This document shows, one piece after another, positions 52,206 through 63,443 of a DNA stretch of 64,000 bases (its first letter is position 1; the number at the start of each line of letters is the position of its first letter). The translations under genes were made by a program, and so were the position numbers. Under the pieces are notes generated by a model, which saw nothing but the letters and a program-made list of their open reading frames with translations, ran no database searches and was not told where the DNA came from. This stretch comes from Trichobilharzia regenti (Eukaryota > Platyhelminthes > Trematoda > Strigeidida > Schistosomatidae). The stretch lies in NCBI GenBank assembly GCA_944472135.2, contig OX235264.1, positions 120,557,809 through 120,621,808 of the forward strand, in the 5' to 3' direction.

Positions 52206-54835
52206 TATTATTATTGTATCCTTTAGTTCCTAGAGGAACATAGGGCTTCAGCTGCGCACCTCCATTGACTTCGGTTTTCTGACAACTTTTTCACCCTGCT
52301 CCAGGTCTGCCCACATGCTTTCATCTCCTCTTCACATGACCTCCTCCAAGTCACCCTTGGACGACCAACTCGCCGCCTCCCTTTCGGGTTCCACTCGAGG
52401 GCTTGTCTAGTGATGTCACTTGATGGTTTCCTCAGCGTATGGCCAATCCATCTCCATTTCTTTCTGCCTATTTGTTTCACAATCGGTTCCTGATTGGTTC
52501 GCTCCCAGAGATCCCTGTTGCTGATCTTTTCTGGCCATCTGATCTTGAGTATTGAGCGGAGACAGTTGTTAATGAAGGTTTGAAGTTTGTTTGAGATGCT
52601 CTTTATGACTCGCCAAGTCTCTGATCCGTATAGTAGCACTGACTTCACATTGGAGTTGAAAATCCGGATCTTATTTTTGATGCTGAATGCTGTTGACCTC
52701 CACACAGATTTGAGAGTAATGAAAGCTTGTCTTGCTTTTCCGATTCTGGCTTTGATGTCCTCGTCAGTTCCGCCTGTAGTTGAGACGATGCTTCCCAGGT
52801 AGGTGAAGGAGGTTGTTTCTTTCAGGTTCTTCCCATTTATGCTTATTGTGGTCTGTTGTTGCTGTTGATGTTGGCAAGGAATCTTCATCATCTCTGTTTT
52901 ATCTATGTTCACGTGAAGTCCTATCTTTGATGCTTCTTCTGCCAACTTGTTACTTTTCATTTGCATATCTTCCAGTTTATGGGAAATCAGACATATATCA
53001 TCGGCGAAATCCAGATCCTCCAAGTCTTTTGTGTCAGTCCATTTTATGCCTGTTCCCTCGTTGGTTGCCGTTGTCTGTCGCATTATCCAATCAATTGCAA
53101 TCAGGAAGATCATTGGTGATAGTAGACAGCCTTGCCTCACTCCCGTCCTCACTTCGAAGGCTTCCGTAAGTTTCCCGTTGTGGATTACTTGGCATGCAGC
53201 ATTGTCGTATAACTGTTGGATGAGGTGTATAATTGTCGATGGGACCCCGTAGTAGCGAAGTAGTTTCCAAATGACCTCTCGATCGACGCTGTCGAAGGCC
53301 TTTTCAAAGTCGATGAAGTTGAGATAGAGAGGTGACTGCCATTCCAAGCTTTGTTCAATGATGATCCGTAGAGTGGCGATTTGATCAATACATGATTTGT
53401 TTCTCCTGAATCCAGCCTGTTCCGGACGAAGTTTTTCATCTAGGGCTTGTTTGATTCTCTCCAGGATGATGCGACTTAGTATCTTGCTTGGAATGGACAG
53501 AAGCATAATTCCACGCCAGTTTTTACATTGACTTAAGTCTCCTTTCTTTGGAAGTTTGAATAAGTAACTGTTCTTCCAATCCTCGGGTACTTTGCCCTCT
53601 TTCCACACCTTCTCCAGTAGTGGTGTCATCAAGTCCGCTGTTGTCTCTGGGTCTATTTTCAAAGCCTCTGCTGGGATTCCATCTGGTCCCGGTGTTTTCC
53701 CAGTTTTAAGCATCTTGATTGCATTCAGGACTTCTGATTTCGTCGGGGGGTCAGTGTTCACTGGTAGTTCTGCTTCCGTTGTTGGTATTGCTGGACGTGT
53801 TGTAGGTGGCGGACGATTTAGAAGTCTTTTGAAGTGTTCAACCCAGTGCTTTCTCTGTTCCACCTCTTTGGTGATTGACTTTCCATTGTCGTCCTTTATT
53901 GGCTTAATCTGTGTCGAACGTTTGCCCGAAAGGTTCCTAGTTGTTTGGTAGAGTGTGGCGAGGTCTCCTTTGCCTGCAGCTTGTTCTGCTTCGTTTGCCA
54001 TGGTTTCATAATATTTTCTTTTGTCTTCCCTGGCACTTTTCTTCACTCTTTTGTTCAGTGTATTGTAGCTTGCATTCAGCTCCTGTTTTTGTTGCTCGTC
54101 GTAGCACTGGATAATCTTTTGCTTCACTGTCCTTCTCTCTTCTATTAGTTTCCAAGTGTCCGTAGTGAGCCACTGTTTGTCCTGTCTCTTTTTTCTGCCT
54201 AGAATTTCTATGCAGGTTTGGCTCCACACCGTTTTCAAGTTGTTCCAGTGCTTTTCAACGCCGACCTCTTCGCTAGTGTTGATTTGTGTCTCAGCTTTGT
54301 CCTTTATGCTTGCAATGAAGATGTCCTTTGTAGCCTGGTCCTTCAGCTTTTGAGTGTTGAACTTGGCTTGTGGTCTATCTGCAGCTCCTCCTTCTTTGAA
54401 AGCTTTTAATTTGATTTGGATTGTCCCTTGTACGAGATAGTGGTCTGAGCCAACGTCTGCTCCTCTTCTTGCTTTTGTGTCCAGTAGGCTGCGCCTCCAC
54501 TTCCTTGAGATTGAGATGAAGTCGATTTGGTTTTTGGTTTGCCCGTCTGGTGACACCCATGTAGCCTTGTGGATATCTTTGTGCTTGTATACACTGCCAC
54601 CAATCACCAGTTCGTTGAAGGCGCAGAAGTCGGCGAAGAGTTCTCCGTTTTCATTCATTTCTCCTAGAGCTTCTCTACCCATGATGAGTTCCCTTCCCGT
54701 ATTGTCTGGTCCCAGTTTGGCGTTCATGTCTCCCATTAGTATTTTCATGTCGCCAACTGGAGTATTGTCCATTGTTGCCTGTAGTTGCCTGTAGAATTCT
54801 TCTTTCTTCTCAAGGTCTGCGTTGTTTGTGGGTGC
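52206..54835 (-). mobile_element. young SR2-like RTE LINE inserted in the kinesin last exon
   Basis: The 2,630-bp element has one long open frame, a 3' tail (GGATAC then (AAT)n) and an 11-bp target-site duplication. It is 5'-truncated within the endonuclease: the frame enters at '[20 protein letters not shown]'. Compared with the full-length relative at 9380-12605 it lacks about 620 bp of leader and endonuclease N-terminus. It lies in the same (minus) orientation as the kinesin gene. The open frame and clean duplication indicate a recent insertion. Confidence 0.9.
52223..54772 (-). CDS. RTE endonuclease (partial)/reverse transcriptase polyprotein
   Basis: 849 codons without a stop. Residues 14-18 GDMNA, 83-86 IDFI and 109-111 SDH are the C-half of the EEP-type nuclease; the N-terminal catalytic Asn and Glu strands are lost to truncation. 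RT fingers and palm follow: '[20 protein letters not shown]', '[20 protein letters not shown]' (motif A), '[20 protein letters not shown]' (motif B) and '[15 protein letters not shown]' (motif C FADD at about 589-592). The C-terminal '[20 protein letters not shown]' to '[10 protein letters not shown]' ends the protein. The polymerase site is intact, but the nuclease is not, so the copy is probably immobile by itself. The frame continues 20 codons upstream of the chosen Met to the truncation point. Confidence 0.9.
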   Translation of the reverse strand: MDNTPVGDMKILMGDMNAKLGPDNTGRELIMGREALGEMNENGELFADFCAFNELVIGGSVYKHKDIHKATWVSPDGQTKNQIDFISISRKWRRSLLDTKARRGADVGSDHYLVQGTIQIKLKAFKEGGAADRPQAKFNTQKLKDQATKDIFIASIKDKAETQINTSEEVGVEKHWNNLKTVWSQTCIEILGRKKRQDKQWLTTDTWKLIEERRTVKQKIIQCYDEQQKQELNASYNTLNKRVKKSAREDKRKYYETMANEAEQAAGKGDLATLYQTTRNLSGKRSTQIKPIKDDNGKSITKEVEQRKHWVEHFKRLLNRPPPTTRPAIPTTEAELPVNTDPPTKSEVLNAIKMLKTGKTPGPDGIPAEALKIDPETTADLMTPLLEKVWKEGKVPEDWKNSYLFKLPKKGDLSQCKNWRGIMLLSIPSKILSRIILERIKQALDEKLRPEQAGFRRNKSCIDQIATLRIIIEQSLEWQSPLYLNFIDFEKAFDSVDREVIWKLLRYYGVPSTIIHLIQQLYDNAACQVIHNGKLTEAFEVRTGVRQGCLLSPMIFLIAIDWIMRQTTATNEGTGIKWTDTKDLEDLDFADDICLISHKLEDMQMKSNKLAEEASKIGLHVNIDKTEMMKIPCQHQQQQQTTISINGKNLKETTSFTYLGSIVSTTGGTDEDIKARIGKARQAFITLKSVWRSTAFSIKNKIRIFNSNVKSVLLYGSETWRVIKSISNKLQTFINNCLRSILKIRWPEKISNRDLWERTNQEPIVKQIGRKKWRWIGHTLRKPSSDITRQALEWNPKGRRRVGRPRVTWRRSCEEEMKACGQTWSRVKKLSENRSQWRCAAEALCSSRN

Positions 54836-54846
54836 CCTGCACGTAT
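54836..54846. repeat. target-site duplication, RTE 5' side
   Basis: CCTGCACGTAT, matching 52195-52205. With one mismatch the similarity extends to 14 bp ('TGYCCTGCACGTAT'). Confidence 0.85.
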
Positions 54847-55011
54847 AGGTTTAGCGATTTGTGATTGACCATGACGTCCAGTGATATTCCGTTGACGGAC
54901 AACCTCTCTAATACGTTCAATTTCAACTTGATAGCGTTTACGATCACGCACAGCCCCTTCCTTAGCCTCTTTCAATGATAACTCTAAGCTGTGTACACGC
55001 TCCAGAGTACA
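54836..55011 (-). pseudogene. KIF5: kinesin-1 heavy chain last exon, 5' piece (tail, IAK motif)
   Basis: It starts after AG (55013-55012, 'TTTCTCATAG') in phase 0. It encodes '[20 protein letters not shown]', '[20 protein letters not shown]' and '[19 protein letters not shown]'. Animal kinesin-1 ends coil 4 with '[20 protein letters not shown]' and then the QIAKPIR autoinhibitory motif, which binds the motor heads, so identification is firm. The RTE starts right after Gly of 'IRAG'. Translation through the junction would add about 25 RTE-encoded residues out of frame before a stop. On the minus strand this exon lies upstream of the stalk exons (50195 and lower), the reverse of transcript order. 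Confidence 0.9.
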
Positions 55012-55263
55012 CTATGAGAAAGAAAGAGAGAAAGAAAACATAACAAAATAGGTGGAGATATAACCATTGACATTTAAACACATTTCTCATCTGTGTTATC
55101 AGAATACTTGTCGGTGAAAAATTGTCCCCAAAATTGTCAAATCGTCCTCTCTCTGTGTCCAGAGAACTCCTCAACCCTTCATTTATGCCGCTATGAACAA
55201 TCGTGAGATCAGGAGATTCAATTTGTCGCGGGTCAATTTTACCTATCCACTAATTTCTAAACA

Positions 55264-55278
55264 TTATTATTATTATTA

Positions 55279-55319
<41 letters not shown>

Positions 55320-55320
55320 G
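55264..55320. repeat. (TTA)n microsatellite
   Basis: Long (ATT)n tract with one 'ATC' interruption, in the intron upstream of the kinesin tail exon. Confidence 0.9.
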
Positions 55321-55620
55321 TTCACATGAGACTTCAAACACTCACTTCCCTTTTAAACTTAATGACTACATTGCAGTTTTTATCACAAGCTCAGAGAAAC
55401 ATTGGAGAATCCGGGAGTGACAACTGGGGGTTGTTATACTCTAGACTCGAATTACTACTCAGCAGTACGCACCCTGCACCTGCAAGTTGTAAGTCAAGCT
55501 CTCACACCATTCCGACACCGGAATCCAATCCACTGCCATATGAATTCTAACCTCTTCCAAATCGTAATTTTAAAGCGACTGTCACCAGCCAATGTCATCC
55601 GTAGTCAGGATTTGTTCAGT
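55320..55620 (-). repeat. Sm-alpha-like SINE, decayed
   Basis: Parallel to 50740-51010. B box-like 'GGATTCCGGTG' type sequence and the body are recognisable on the minus strand; the hammerhead core is gone. Confidence 0.5.
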
Positions 55621-55639
55621 TACTACTAGTGACCAAAAA

Positions 55640-55790
55640 TCAATGATCCTGAAAGTTGGAACGCCAATGGATGCGTACTGCTGAACAGTCCCATACTATC
55701 CAGTACATCACCCTGGTTTTCCAATAATTCTTTCACTGGTGTCAAACTTAAAACAAATCGGATCTCTACAAAATAACTCTCCAAGATGAC
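55640..55790 (+). repeat. Sm-alpha-like SINE tail with hammerhead relic
   Basis: 'GCGTACTGCTGAACAGTCCC' and 'ATACTATCCAGTACATCACC' preserve the outline of the hammerhead module; GGAC-GAAAC has been deleted. Confidence 0.55.
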
Positions 55791-55959
55791 TACGTTATTT
55801 CTCGAGTGAAAACGCAAACTATGGTGTCAGTCAAGACCAGTAAGTCAGCAGAGCACACACACTAAGAATTACTGAAGAAAGCCAGTCTACCTCTCTAACA
55901 CTTAATAACGTCGTCAACTCCAAAAGTATTAGTGTATGTAGATAGACAAAAAATACAGA

Positions 55960-56734
55960 CTTCCAACAATGTTGCTAGCCCCAACGGGTTGATCCCTGAC
56001 GAAATCTCAGCACGAATACAGGGGGCTCGTTTCGCATTAGCCAGTTTACGCCGACTCTGGCGTAGACGAGATGTTCGACTATCGACCAAAGGGCTGGTGT
56101 ATTGCTCATCAATCCGCTCCGTCCTCCTTTATGGTTGTGAGACCTGGCCACTCAGAGTGGAAGACATGAAAAGACTAGCTGTCTTTGATCATACGTGCCT
56201 GCGCTCTATTTCCCGTGTAAAGTGGCATAATAAGGTGAGCAACATTGAGGTTAATCGTCGAGTGCTAAGTAAACAGGGGAAATCAATCGACGAAGTCGTG
56301 AGGCTACATCGACTGAGGTGGTTAGGACATGTGTTACGTATGCCAAGCCATCGCCTCCCTCGATGAGCAATGTTAGCGGATATAGGGTCAGGCTGGAAAA
56401 AAGCTAGCGGCGGTCAAACAAAAACTTGGCCGAACCAGTCAATGAAATCCACAACAGTTGGTCTAAGCCACGTAGGAAGGTGTAGACTTCCAGGCTGGGG
56501 TCCTCGGGACGGTAAAAATCTATGGTTGGAAACAATTGGTGACATGGCTCAAAATCGTTCTCAGTGGCTATCGCAGATGCATCCACTCCTTGTGACTTAT
56601 GATCTCCAATGAAACTGTTTTGTTCTTCGTCAATACTCCTCCTTTGTCTCACACCTCTGCTCACTGTTTCTATTATGCTTTTCTTGTACTTTCTTCTCTT
56701 GCTTTGCGTGCTACACGGAATGTGGCGACTTGAA
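55960..56734 (+). mobile_element. RTE-2 LINE 3' fragment entering the tandem array
   Basis: From 55932 to 56366 the + strand is open: 'GLIPDEISARIQGARFALAS', 'SIRSVLLYGCETWPLRVEDM', 'RVKWHNKVSNIEVNRRVLSK' and 'LHRLRWLGHVLRMPSHRLPR', then TGA where relatives have a codon, and a continuation to 56612. This is the C-terminal region after the RT. The part from 56335 on belongs to array unit 1. The 3' UTR is cut at 'gcgacttgaac' (about 56734) and joined to unrelated array sequence. Confidence 0.75.
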
Positions 56735-58012
56735 CAGTGATATTGCCCGGAGTGTAGGCTGAGAGAAAAAACAACACACGGTGATCAGCATCCTGCATAG
56801 TATTTATGATACGACAAGAACGCGTAATATCTCATGGTTTCAACAAAACAAGACTAAATCAAAAAGAAACTGACAAATCATCAAATACATTTCGATAATT
56901 TCGCATACCAGAATAAAACGTCGAGGCAGACATATAATCAGAATGGAATAAACACTTCTGAATTGCAACAACACCTTCTTGGTTGGCAAAGTGCCATCAG
57001 TTCACTCAGAAATACACACAAACAACGACCAATCAGTAGTTCAAATAGTTATTTAATTAATTAATTAGTAAGCTTACTTGGTATAGAAGATACCCTCTGT
57101 TTGAATTACTGATCAGAGCACAGATCCGCACAGAAGTTCAAGTTACCGTACCGAGTCTCTACTTAATGATTTTCACTATTCCAAGGACCCTCAGCTCAGC
57201 CAGACGGTCTAAACACCCCTCACATGTTCACACCAACAATCACTACACTGACACAAGTGCACAATGGTCACTCGACCGTAGCCAATTCGAAACTTCCTTC
57301 AGTCATAAGCGTCGATGAAAACTAATCATGTACATGATGCTGTCACTAAGCTCACTAAGATCATACTCACGTCAGTTTCGGATTAAATAGCTTGGTAGTA
57401 ACGTTGTAGATGTCGGTAACGATTGACAAATCACTGAAAATCACAGGCTTTCTCCGATGTTGACGGTATATCTTTTTGACGAGTACCGAGAGATAAAAGA
57501 ATTACTTGCAATTACTTACTGACACCAATGTAAAAGAAACACCAATACGTCATTCATCAAACTAAATTAGGTACAGATAGTGACAGTGAGCGTTCTTAGT
57601 GCAAGCACACTGATCATCGCCAACCGAACACAACTTTCCATATACCCTCAAAACAGCTGCACATACCCGAGTAGGTCTGCTGGAATAAGTCAACATCATT
57701 TCTCAAAAAGTCAGATGAAGTCAAATTCTACGTGTAGGCCAAGAAATATGTCAAATACTGGACTCTAAAAAACAAGCTTGTCCTCAAAACCTGTTGGATA
57801 GAGAGGAAATCATAATACACCTTTGCCTAGAACTGCAGCCTGTATGCTTGACTGTTTCATTTCCCAAAGTATCCTAGATACAATATCAACCAGTCTGATC
57901 CCCCTGTGATCAGCACAGGGGAAGCCTGGCCATCTACACAAATCTGATGAAACTATCTAAGACCACCACACCACATTGACTAGAACACCAATTATCCCAC
58001 TCCACTACTCAC

Positions 58013-58105
58013 CACTCCCATCTTGAAACACCTGAAGAGCCATGCTGTTGATCAATTGACGCAATCCACTTCGTCTTAGATCGCAGAGAGCTTCTGCAAC
58101 CTCAA
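58013..58105 (-). CDS. exon-like segment in array unit 1 (unidentified)
   Basis: The minus strand has AG (58107-58106) and a GTGAGT donor after 58013: 93 bp. It reads 'VEVAEALCDLRRSGLRQLIN' and 'SMALQVFQDGSG' if the first codon is completed by one base from the hinge exon, with which its phase agrees. I do not recognise the peptide and it is not a known kinesin segment. Further copies lie at 60384-60476 and 62755-62847. It could be chance. Confidence 0.25.
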
Positions 58106-58347
58106 CTACAGAGTCCTACCACCAATGTCTACATTGAGAAAACAAAGCTTCCTAAAGTGCTAAAAATATCACTACTTCACTATACTAACAAAACATCGTG
58201 GAGAAGGGAAGTTAGAAGTCACTAGATTCACCGACTTACACAAAACTACTCAATAACACAAGGCGAAATGTCAAATGAAAATAACAAATAGTATTAACAC
58301 AAAATATTATGAAAGAACAACTACCAACAGGAGACGAAATAGACTAC

Positions 58348-58512
58348 CTGGAGATGCATTTGCGAGACCAGCAGATCGTGGTGTAGAAGTAGAGACGCCA
58401 TCTAGCATTAGTGAACTGGAGACACTGGGTATAGTTATCAAATCTCTTGTATTACCTATAGCGCCAGAATATTGACTTTCAATGAACCAATCAGCTTCAC
58501 TAACAGTTTCAC
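58348..58512 (-). CDS. KIF5: probable kinesin-1 hinge exon, copy 1
   Basis: The acceptor 'GTTAAATTTCAG' (AG at 58514-58513) and a possible donor after 58348 (GTAGTC) bound 165 bp. With one base from the previous exon it reads 'GETVSEADWFIESQYSGAIG' then 'NTRDLITIPSVSSSLMLDGV'. Kinesin-1 has 'RWR(A/N)GETV' at the neck-hinge junction followed by a variable Ser/Thr-rich hinge, which fits. Beyond GETV the sequence is not conserved, so the assignment leans on that motif and on the other kinesin exons on the same strand. The donor is weaker than usual here; read-through would give a stop after about 13 more codons. Confidence 0.5.
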
Positions 58513-58705
58513 CTGAAATTTAACGTATAACACATATTATATGACAACAAAAATTACGTCCAAGTCAACTTCCATATTTATGCATGATGTTAGCTGGAAC
58601 TATTACACCTTTCCTCAACCTATACACACGAGTTCAACATGATGGGAGTGATGAATGGAATGATTTCCTGTGACCACTTTGTCACAATACCAAAGTAGAA
58701 TAAAA

Positions 58706-61076
58706 TACGTATGCGAAACCATCGCCTCCCTCGATGAGCAATGTTAGCGGATATAGGGTCAGGCTGGAAAAAAGCTAGCGGCGGTCAAACAAAAACTTGG
58801 CCGAACCAGTCAATGAAATCCACAACAGTTGGTCTAAGCCACGTAGGAAGGTGTAGACTTCCAGGCTGGGGTCCTCGGGACGGTAAAAATCTATGGTTGG
58901 AAACAATTGGTGACATGGCTCAAAATCGTTCTCAGTGGCTATCGCAGATGCATCCACTCCTTGTGACTTATGATCTCCAATGAAACTGTTTTGTTCTTCG
59001 TCAATACTCCTCCTTTGTCTCACACCTCTGCTCACTGTTTCTATTATGCTTTTCTTGTACTTTCTTCTCTTGCTTTGCGTGCTACACGGAATGTGGCGAC
59101 TTGAACAGTGATATTGCCCGGAGTGTAGGCTGAGAGAAAAAACAACACACGGTGATCAGCATTCTGCATAGTATTTATGATACGACAAGAACGCGTAATA
59201 TCTCATGGTTTCAACAAAACAAGACTAAATCAAAAAGAAACTGACAAATCATCAAATACATTTCGATAATTTCGCATACCAGAATAAAACGTCGAGGCAG
59301 ACATATAATCAGAATGGAATAAACACTTCTGAATTGCAACAACACCTTCTTGGTTGGCAAAGTGCCATCAGTTCACTCAGAAATACACACAAACAACGAC
59401 CAATCAGTAGTTCAAATAGTTATTTAATTAATTAATTAGTAAGCTTACTTGGTATAGAAGATACCCTCTGTTTGAATTACTGATCAGAGCACAGATCCGC
59501 ACAGAAGTTCAAGTTACCGTACCGAGTCTCTACTTAATGATTTTCACTATTCCAAGGACCCTCAGCTCAGCCAGACGGTCTAAACACCCCTCACATGTTC
59601 ACACCAACAATCACTACACTGACACAAGTGCACAATGGTCACTCGACCGTAGCCAATTCGAAACTTCCTTCAGTCATAAGCGTCGATGAAAACTAATCAT
59701 GTACATGATGCTGTCACTAAGCTCACTAAGATCATACTCACGTCAGTTTCGGATTAAATAGCTTGGTAGTAACGTTGTAGATGTCGGTAACGATTGACAA
59801 ATCACTGAAAATCACAGGCTTTCTCCGATGTTGACGGTATATCTTTTTGACGAGTACCGAGAGATAAAAGAATTACTTGCAATTACTTACTGACACCAAT
59901 GTAAAAGAAACACCAATACGTCATTCATCAAACTAAATTAGGTACAGATAGTGACAGTGAGCGTTCTTAGTGCAAGCACACTGATCATCGCCAACCGAAC
60001 ACAACTTTCCATATACCCTCAAAACAGCTGCACATACCCGAGTAGGTCTGCTGGAATAAGTCAACATCATTTCTCAAAAAGTCAGATGAAGTCAAATTCT
60101 ACGTGTAGGCCAAGAAATATGTCAAATACTGGACTCTAAAAAACAAGCTTGTCCTCAAAACCTGTTGGATAGAGAGGAAATCATAATACACCTTTGCCTA
60201 GAACTGCAGCCTGTATGCTTGACTGTTTCATTTCCCAAAGTATCCTAGATACAATATCAACCAGTCTGATCCCCCTGTGATCAGCACAGGGGAAGCCTGG
60301 CCATCTACACAAATCTGATGAAACTATCTAAGACCACCACACCACATTGACTAGAACACCAATTATCCCACTCCACTACTCACCACTCCCATCTTGAAAC
60401 ACCTGAAGAGCCATGCTGTTGATCAATTGACGCAATCCACTTCGTCTTAGATCGCAGAGAGCTTCTGCAACCTCAACTACAGAGTCCTACCACCAATGTC
60501 TACATTGAGAAAACAAAGCTTCCTAAAGTGCTAAAAATATCACTACTTCACTATACTAACAAAACATCGTGGAGAAGGGAAGTTAGAAGTCACTAGATTC
60601 ACCGACTTACACAAAACTACTCAATAACACAAGGCGAAATGTCAAATGAAAATAACAAATAGTATTAACACAAAATATTATGAAAGAACAACTACCAACA
60701 GGAGACGAAATAGACTACCTGGAGATGCATTTGCGAGACCAGCAGATCGTGGTGTAGAAGTAGAGACGCCATCTAGCATTAGTGAACTGGAGACACTGGG
60801 TATAGTTATCAAATCTCTTGTATTACCTATAGCGCCAGAATATTGACTTTCAATGAACCAATCAGCTTCACTAACAGTTTCACCTGAAATTTAACGTATA
60901 ACACATATTATATGACAACAAAAATTACGTCCAAGTCAACTTCCATATTTATGCATGATGTTAGCTGGAACTATTACACCTTTCCTCAACCTATACACAC
61001 GAGTTCAACATGATGGGAGTGATGAATGGAATGATTTCCTGTGACCACTTTGTCACAATACCAAAGTAGAATAAAA
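58706..61076. repeat. tandem array unit 2 (2,371 bp)
   Basis: Same length as unit 1 and almost identical. Unlike unit 1, the RTE-2 fragment begins at 'tacgtatgc' directly after 'agtagaataaaa', the end of the previous unit. Confidence 0.9.
60719..60883 (-). CDS. KIF5: probable kinesin-1 hinge exon, copy 2
   Basis: Exact counterpart of 58348-58512, shifted by 2,371 bp, with the same acceptor and candidate donor. A transcript crossing the array could contain the exon up to three times, or splice to one of them. Identity of the copies argues for recent duplication or an assembly repeat. Confidence 0.5.
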
Positions 61077-63443
61077 TACGTATGCGAAACCATCGCCTCC
61101 CTCGATGAGCAATGTTAGCGGATATAGGGTCAGGCTGGAAAAAAGCTAGCGGCGGTCAAACAAAAACTTGGCCGAACCAGTCAATGAAATCCACAACAGT
61201 TGGTCTAAGCCACGTAGGAAGGTGTAGACTTCCAGGCTGGGGTCCTCGGGACGGTAAAAATCTATGGTTGGAAACAATTGGTGACATGGCTCAAAATCGT
61301 TCTCAGTGGCTATCGCAGATGCATCCACTCCTTGTGACTTATGATCTCCAATGAAACTGTTTTGTTCTTCGTCAATACTCCTCCTTTGTCTCACACCTCT
61401 GCTCACTGTTTCTATTATGCTTTTCTTGTACTTTCTTCTCTTGCTTTGCGTGCTACACGGAATGTGGCGACTTGAACAGTGATATTGCCCGGAGTGTAGG
61501 CTGAGAGAAAAAACAACACACGGTGATCAGCATTCTGCATAGTATTTATGATACGACAAGAACGCGTAATATCTCATGGTTTCAACAAAACAAGACTAAA
61601 TCAAAAAGAAACTGACAAATCATCAAATACATTTCGATAATTTCGCATACCAGAATAAAACGTCGAGGCAGACATATAATCAGAATGGAATAAACACTTC
61701 TGAATTGCAACAACACCTTCTTGGTTGGCAAAGTGCCATCAGTTCACTCAGAAATACACACAAACAACGACCAATCAGTAGTTCAAATAGTTATTTAATT
61801 AATTAATTAGTAAGCTTACTTGGTATAGAAGATACCCTCTGTTTGAATTACTGATCAGAGCACAGATCCGCACAGAAGTTCAAGTCACCGTACCGAGTCT
61901 CTACTTAATGATTTTCACTATTCCAAGGACCCTCAGCTCAGCCAGACGGTCTAAACACCCCTCACATGTTCACACCAACAATCACTACACTGACACAAGT
62001 GCACAATGGTCACTCGACCGTAGCCAATTCGAAACTTCCTTCAGTCATAAGCGTCGATGAAAACTAATCATGTACATGATGCTGTCACTAAGCTCACTAA
62101 GATCATACTCACGTCAGTTTCGGATTAAATAGCTTGGTAGTAACGTTGTAGATGTCGGTAACGATTGACAAATCACTGAAAATCACAGGCTTTCTCCGAT
62201 GTTGACGGTATATCTTTTTGACGAGTACCGAGAGATAAAAGAATTACTTGCAATTACTTACTGACACCAATGTAAAAGAAACACCAATACGTCATTCATC
62301 AAACTAAATTAGGTACAGATAGTGACAGTGAGCGTTCTTAGTGCAAGCACACTGATCATCGCCAACCGAACACAACTTTCCATATACCCTCAAAACAGCT
62401 GCACATACCCGAGTAGGTCTGCTGGAATAAGTCAACATCATTTCTCAAAAAGTCAGATGAAGTCAAATTCTACGTGTAGGCCAAGAAATATGTCAAATAC
62501 TGGACTCTAAAAAACAAGCTTGTCCTCAAAACCTGTTGGATAGAGAGGAAATCATAATACACCTTTGCCTAGAACTGCAGCCTGTATGCTTGACTGTTTC
62601 ATTTCCCAAAGTATCCTAGATACAATATCAACCAGTCTGATCCCCCTGTGATCAGCACAGGGGAAGCCTGGCCATCTACACAAATCTGATGAAACTATCT
62701 AAGACCACCACACCACATTGACTAGAACACCAATTATCCCACTCCACTACTCACCACTCCCATCTTGAAACACCTGAAGAGCCATGCTGTTGATCAATTG
62801 ACGCAATCCACTTCGTCTTAGATCGCAGAGAGCTTCTGCAACCTCAACTACAGAGTCCTACCACCAATGTCTACATTGAGAAAACAAAGCTTCCTAAAGT
62901 GCTAAAAATATCACTACTTCACTATACTAACAAAACATCGTGGAGAAGGGAAGTTAGAAGTCACTAGATTCACCGACTTACACAAAACTACTCAATAACA
63001 CAAGGCGAAATGTCAAATGAAAATAACAAATAGTATTAACACAAAATATTATGAAAGAACAACTACCAACAGGAGAAATAGACTACCTGGAGATGCATTT
63101 GCGAGACCAGCAGATCGTGGTGTAGAAGTAGAGACGCCATCTAGCATTAGTGAACTGGAGACACTGGGTATAGTTATCAAATCTCTTGTATTACCTATAG
63201 CGCCAGAATATTGACTTTCAATGAACCAATCAGCTTCACTAACAGTTTCACCTGAAATTTAACGTATAACACATATTATATGACAACAAAAATTACGTCC
63301 AAGTCAACTTCCATATTTATGCATGATGTTAGCTGGAACTATTACACCTTTCCAAACCTATACACACGAGTTCAACATGATGGGAGTGATGAATGGGATG
63401 ATTTCCTGTGACCACTTTGTCACAATACCAAAGTAGAATAAAA
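61077..63443. repeat. tandem array unit 3 (2,367 bp)
   Basis: It has a 3-bp deletion next to the hinge exon ('aggagaaatag' for 'aggagacgaaatag') and a 1-bp loss near 63353 ('ttccaaacc' for 'ttcctcaacc'), plus a few substitutions. Confidence 0.9.
63087..63251 (-). CDS. KIF5: probable kinesin-1 hinge exon, copy 3
   Basis: Same sequence as copies 1 and 2. The 3-bp deletion of unit 3 lies just downstream of the candidate donor and would not change the exon. It is the most upstream of the three on the minus strand; no neck or motor exon follows inside the window. Confidence 0.5.

Larger units (their letters stand above)
56335..58705. repeat. tandem array unit 1 (2,371 bp)
   Basis: Direct repeat with period 2,371 bp, judged from matching positions (for example 'tacgtatgc' at 56335, 58706 and 61077). 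It contains the RTE-2 3' end (+), an LTR-like stretch beginning 'agtgatattgcccgg', the probable kinesin hinge exon and another exon-like segment (both minus). Units 1-3 differ at only a few positions. Confidence 0.9.

Noticed and set aside
54477..54794. 105-codon + frame and others at 10002-10307
   Set aside because: Antisense shadows of the RTE endonuclease region; both give similar peptides only because the sense strands are homologous.
57380..57460. Exon-like segment 'DLSIVTDIYNVTTKLFNPKL' on the minus strand of the array unit
   Set aside because: Acceptor and GTGAGT donor exist, but in the phase that would follow the neighbouring exon-like segment it contains a stop, and the peptide is not recognised.
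58275..58475. 66-codon + frames repeated in the array
   Set aside because: They lie antisense to the candidate kinesin hinge exon, which has better splice context.
58741..58983. Identical 80-codon frames in each array unit (also at 56370 and 61112)
   Set aside because: They are the C-terminal remnant of RTE-2 and not separate genes; relatives without the array exist at 26261-26638.
58775..59035. 86-codon minus frames opposite the RTE-2 remnant, repeated in the array
   Set aside because: Antisense shadows of the RTE-2 coding end.
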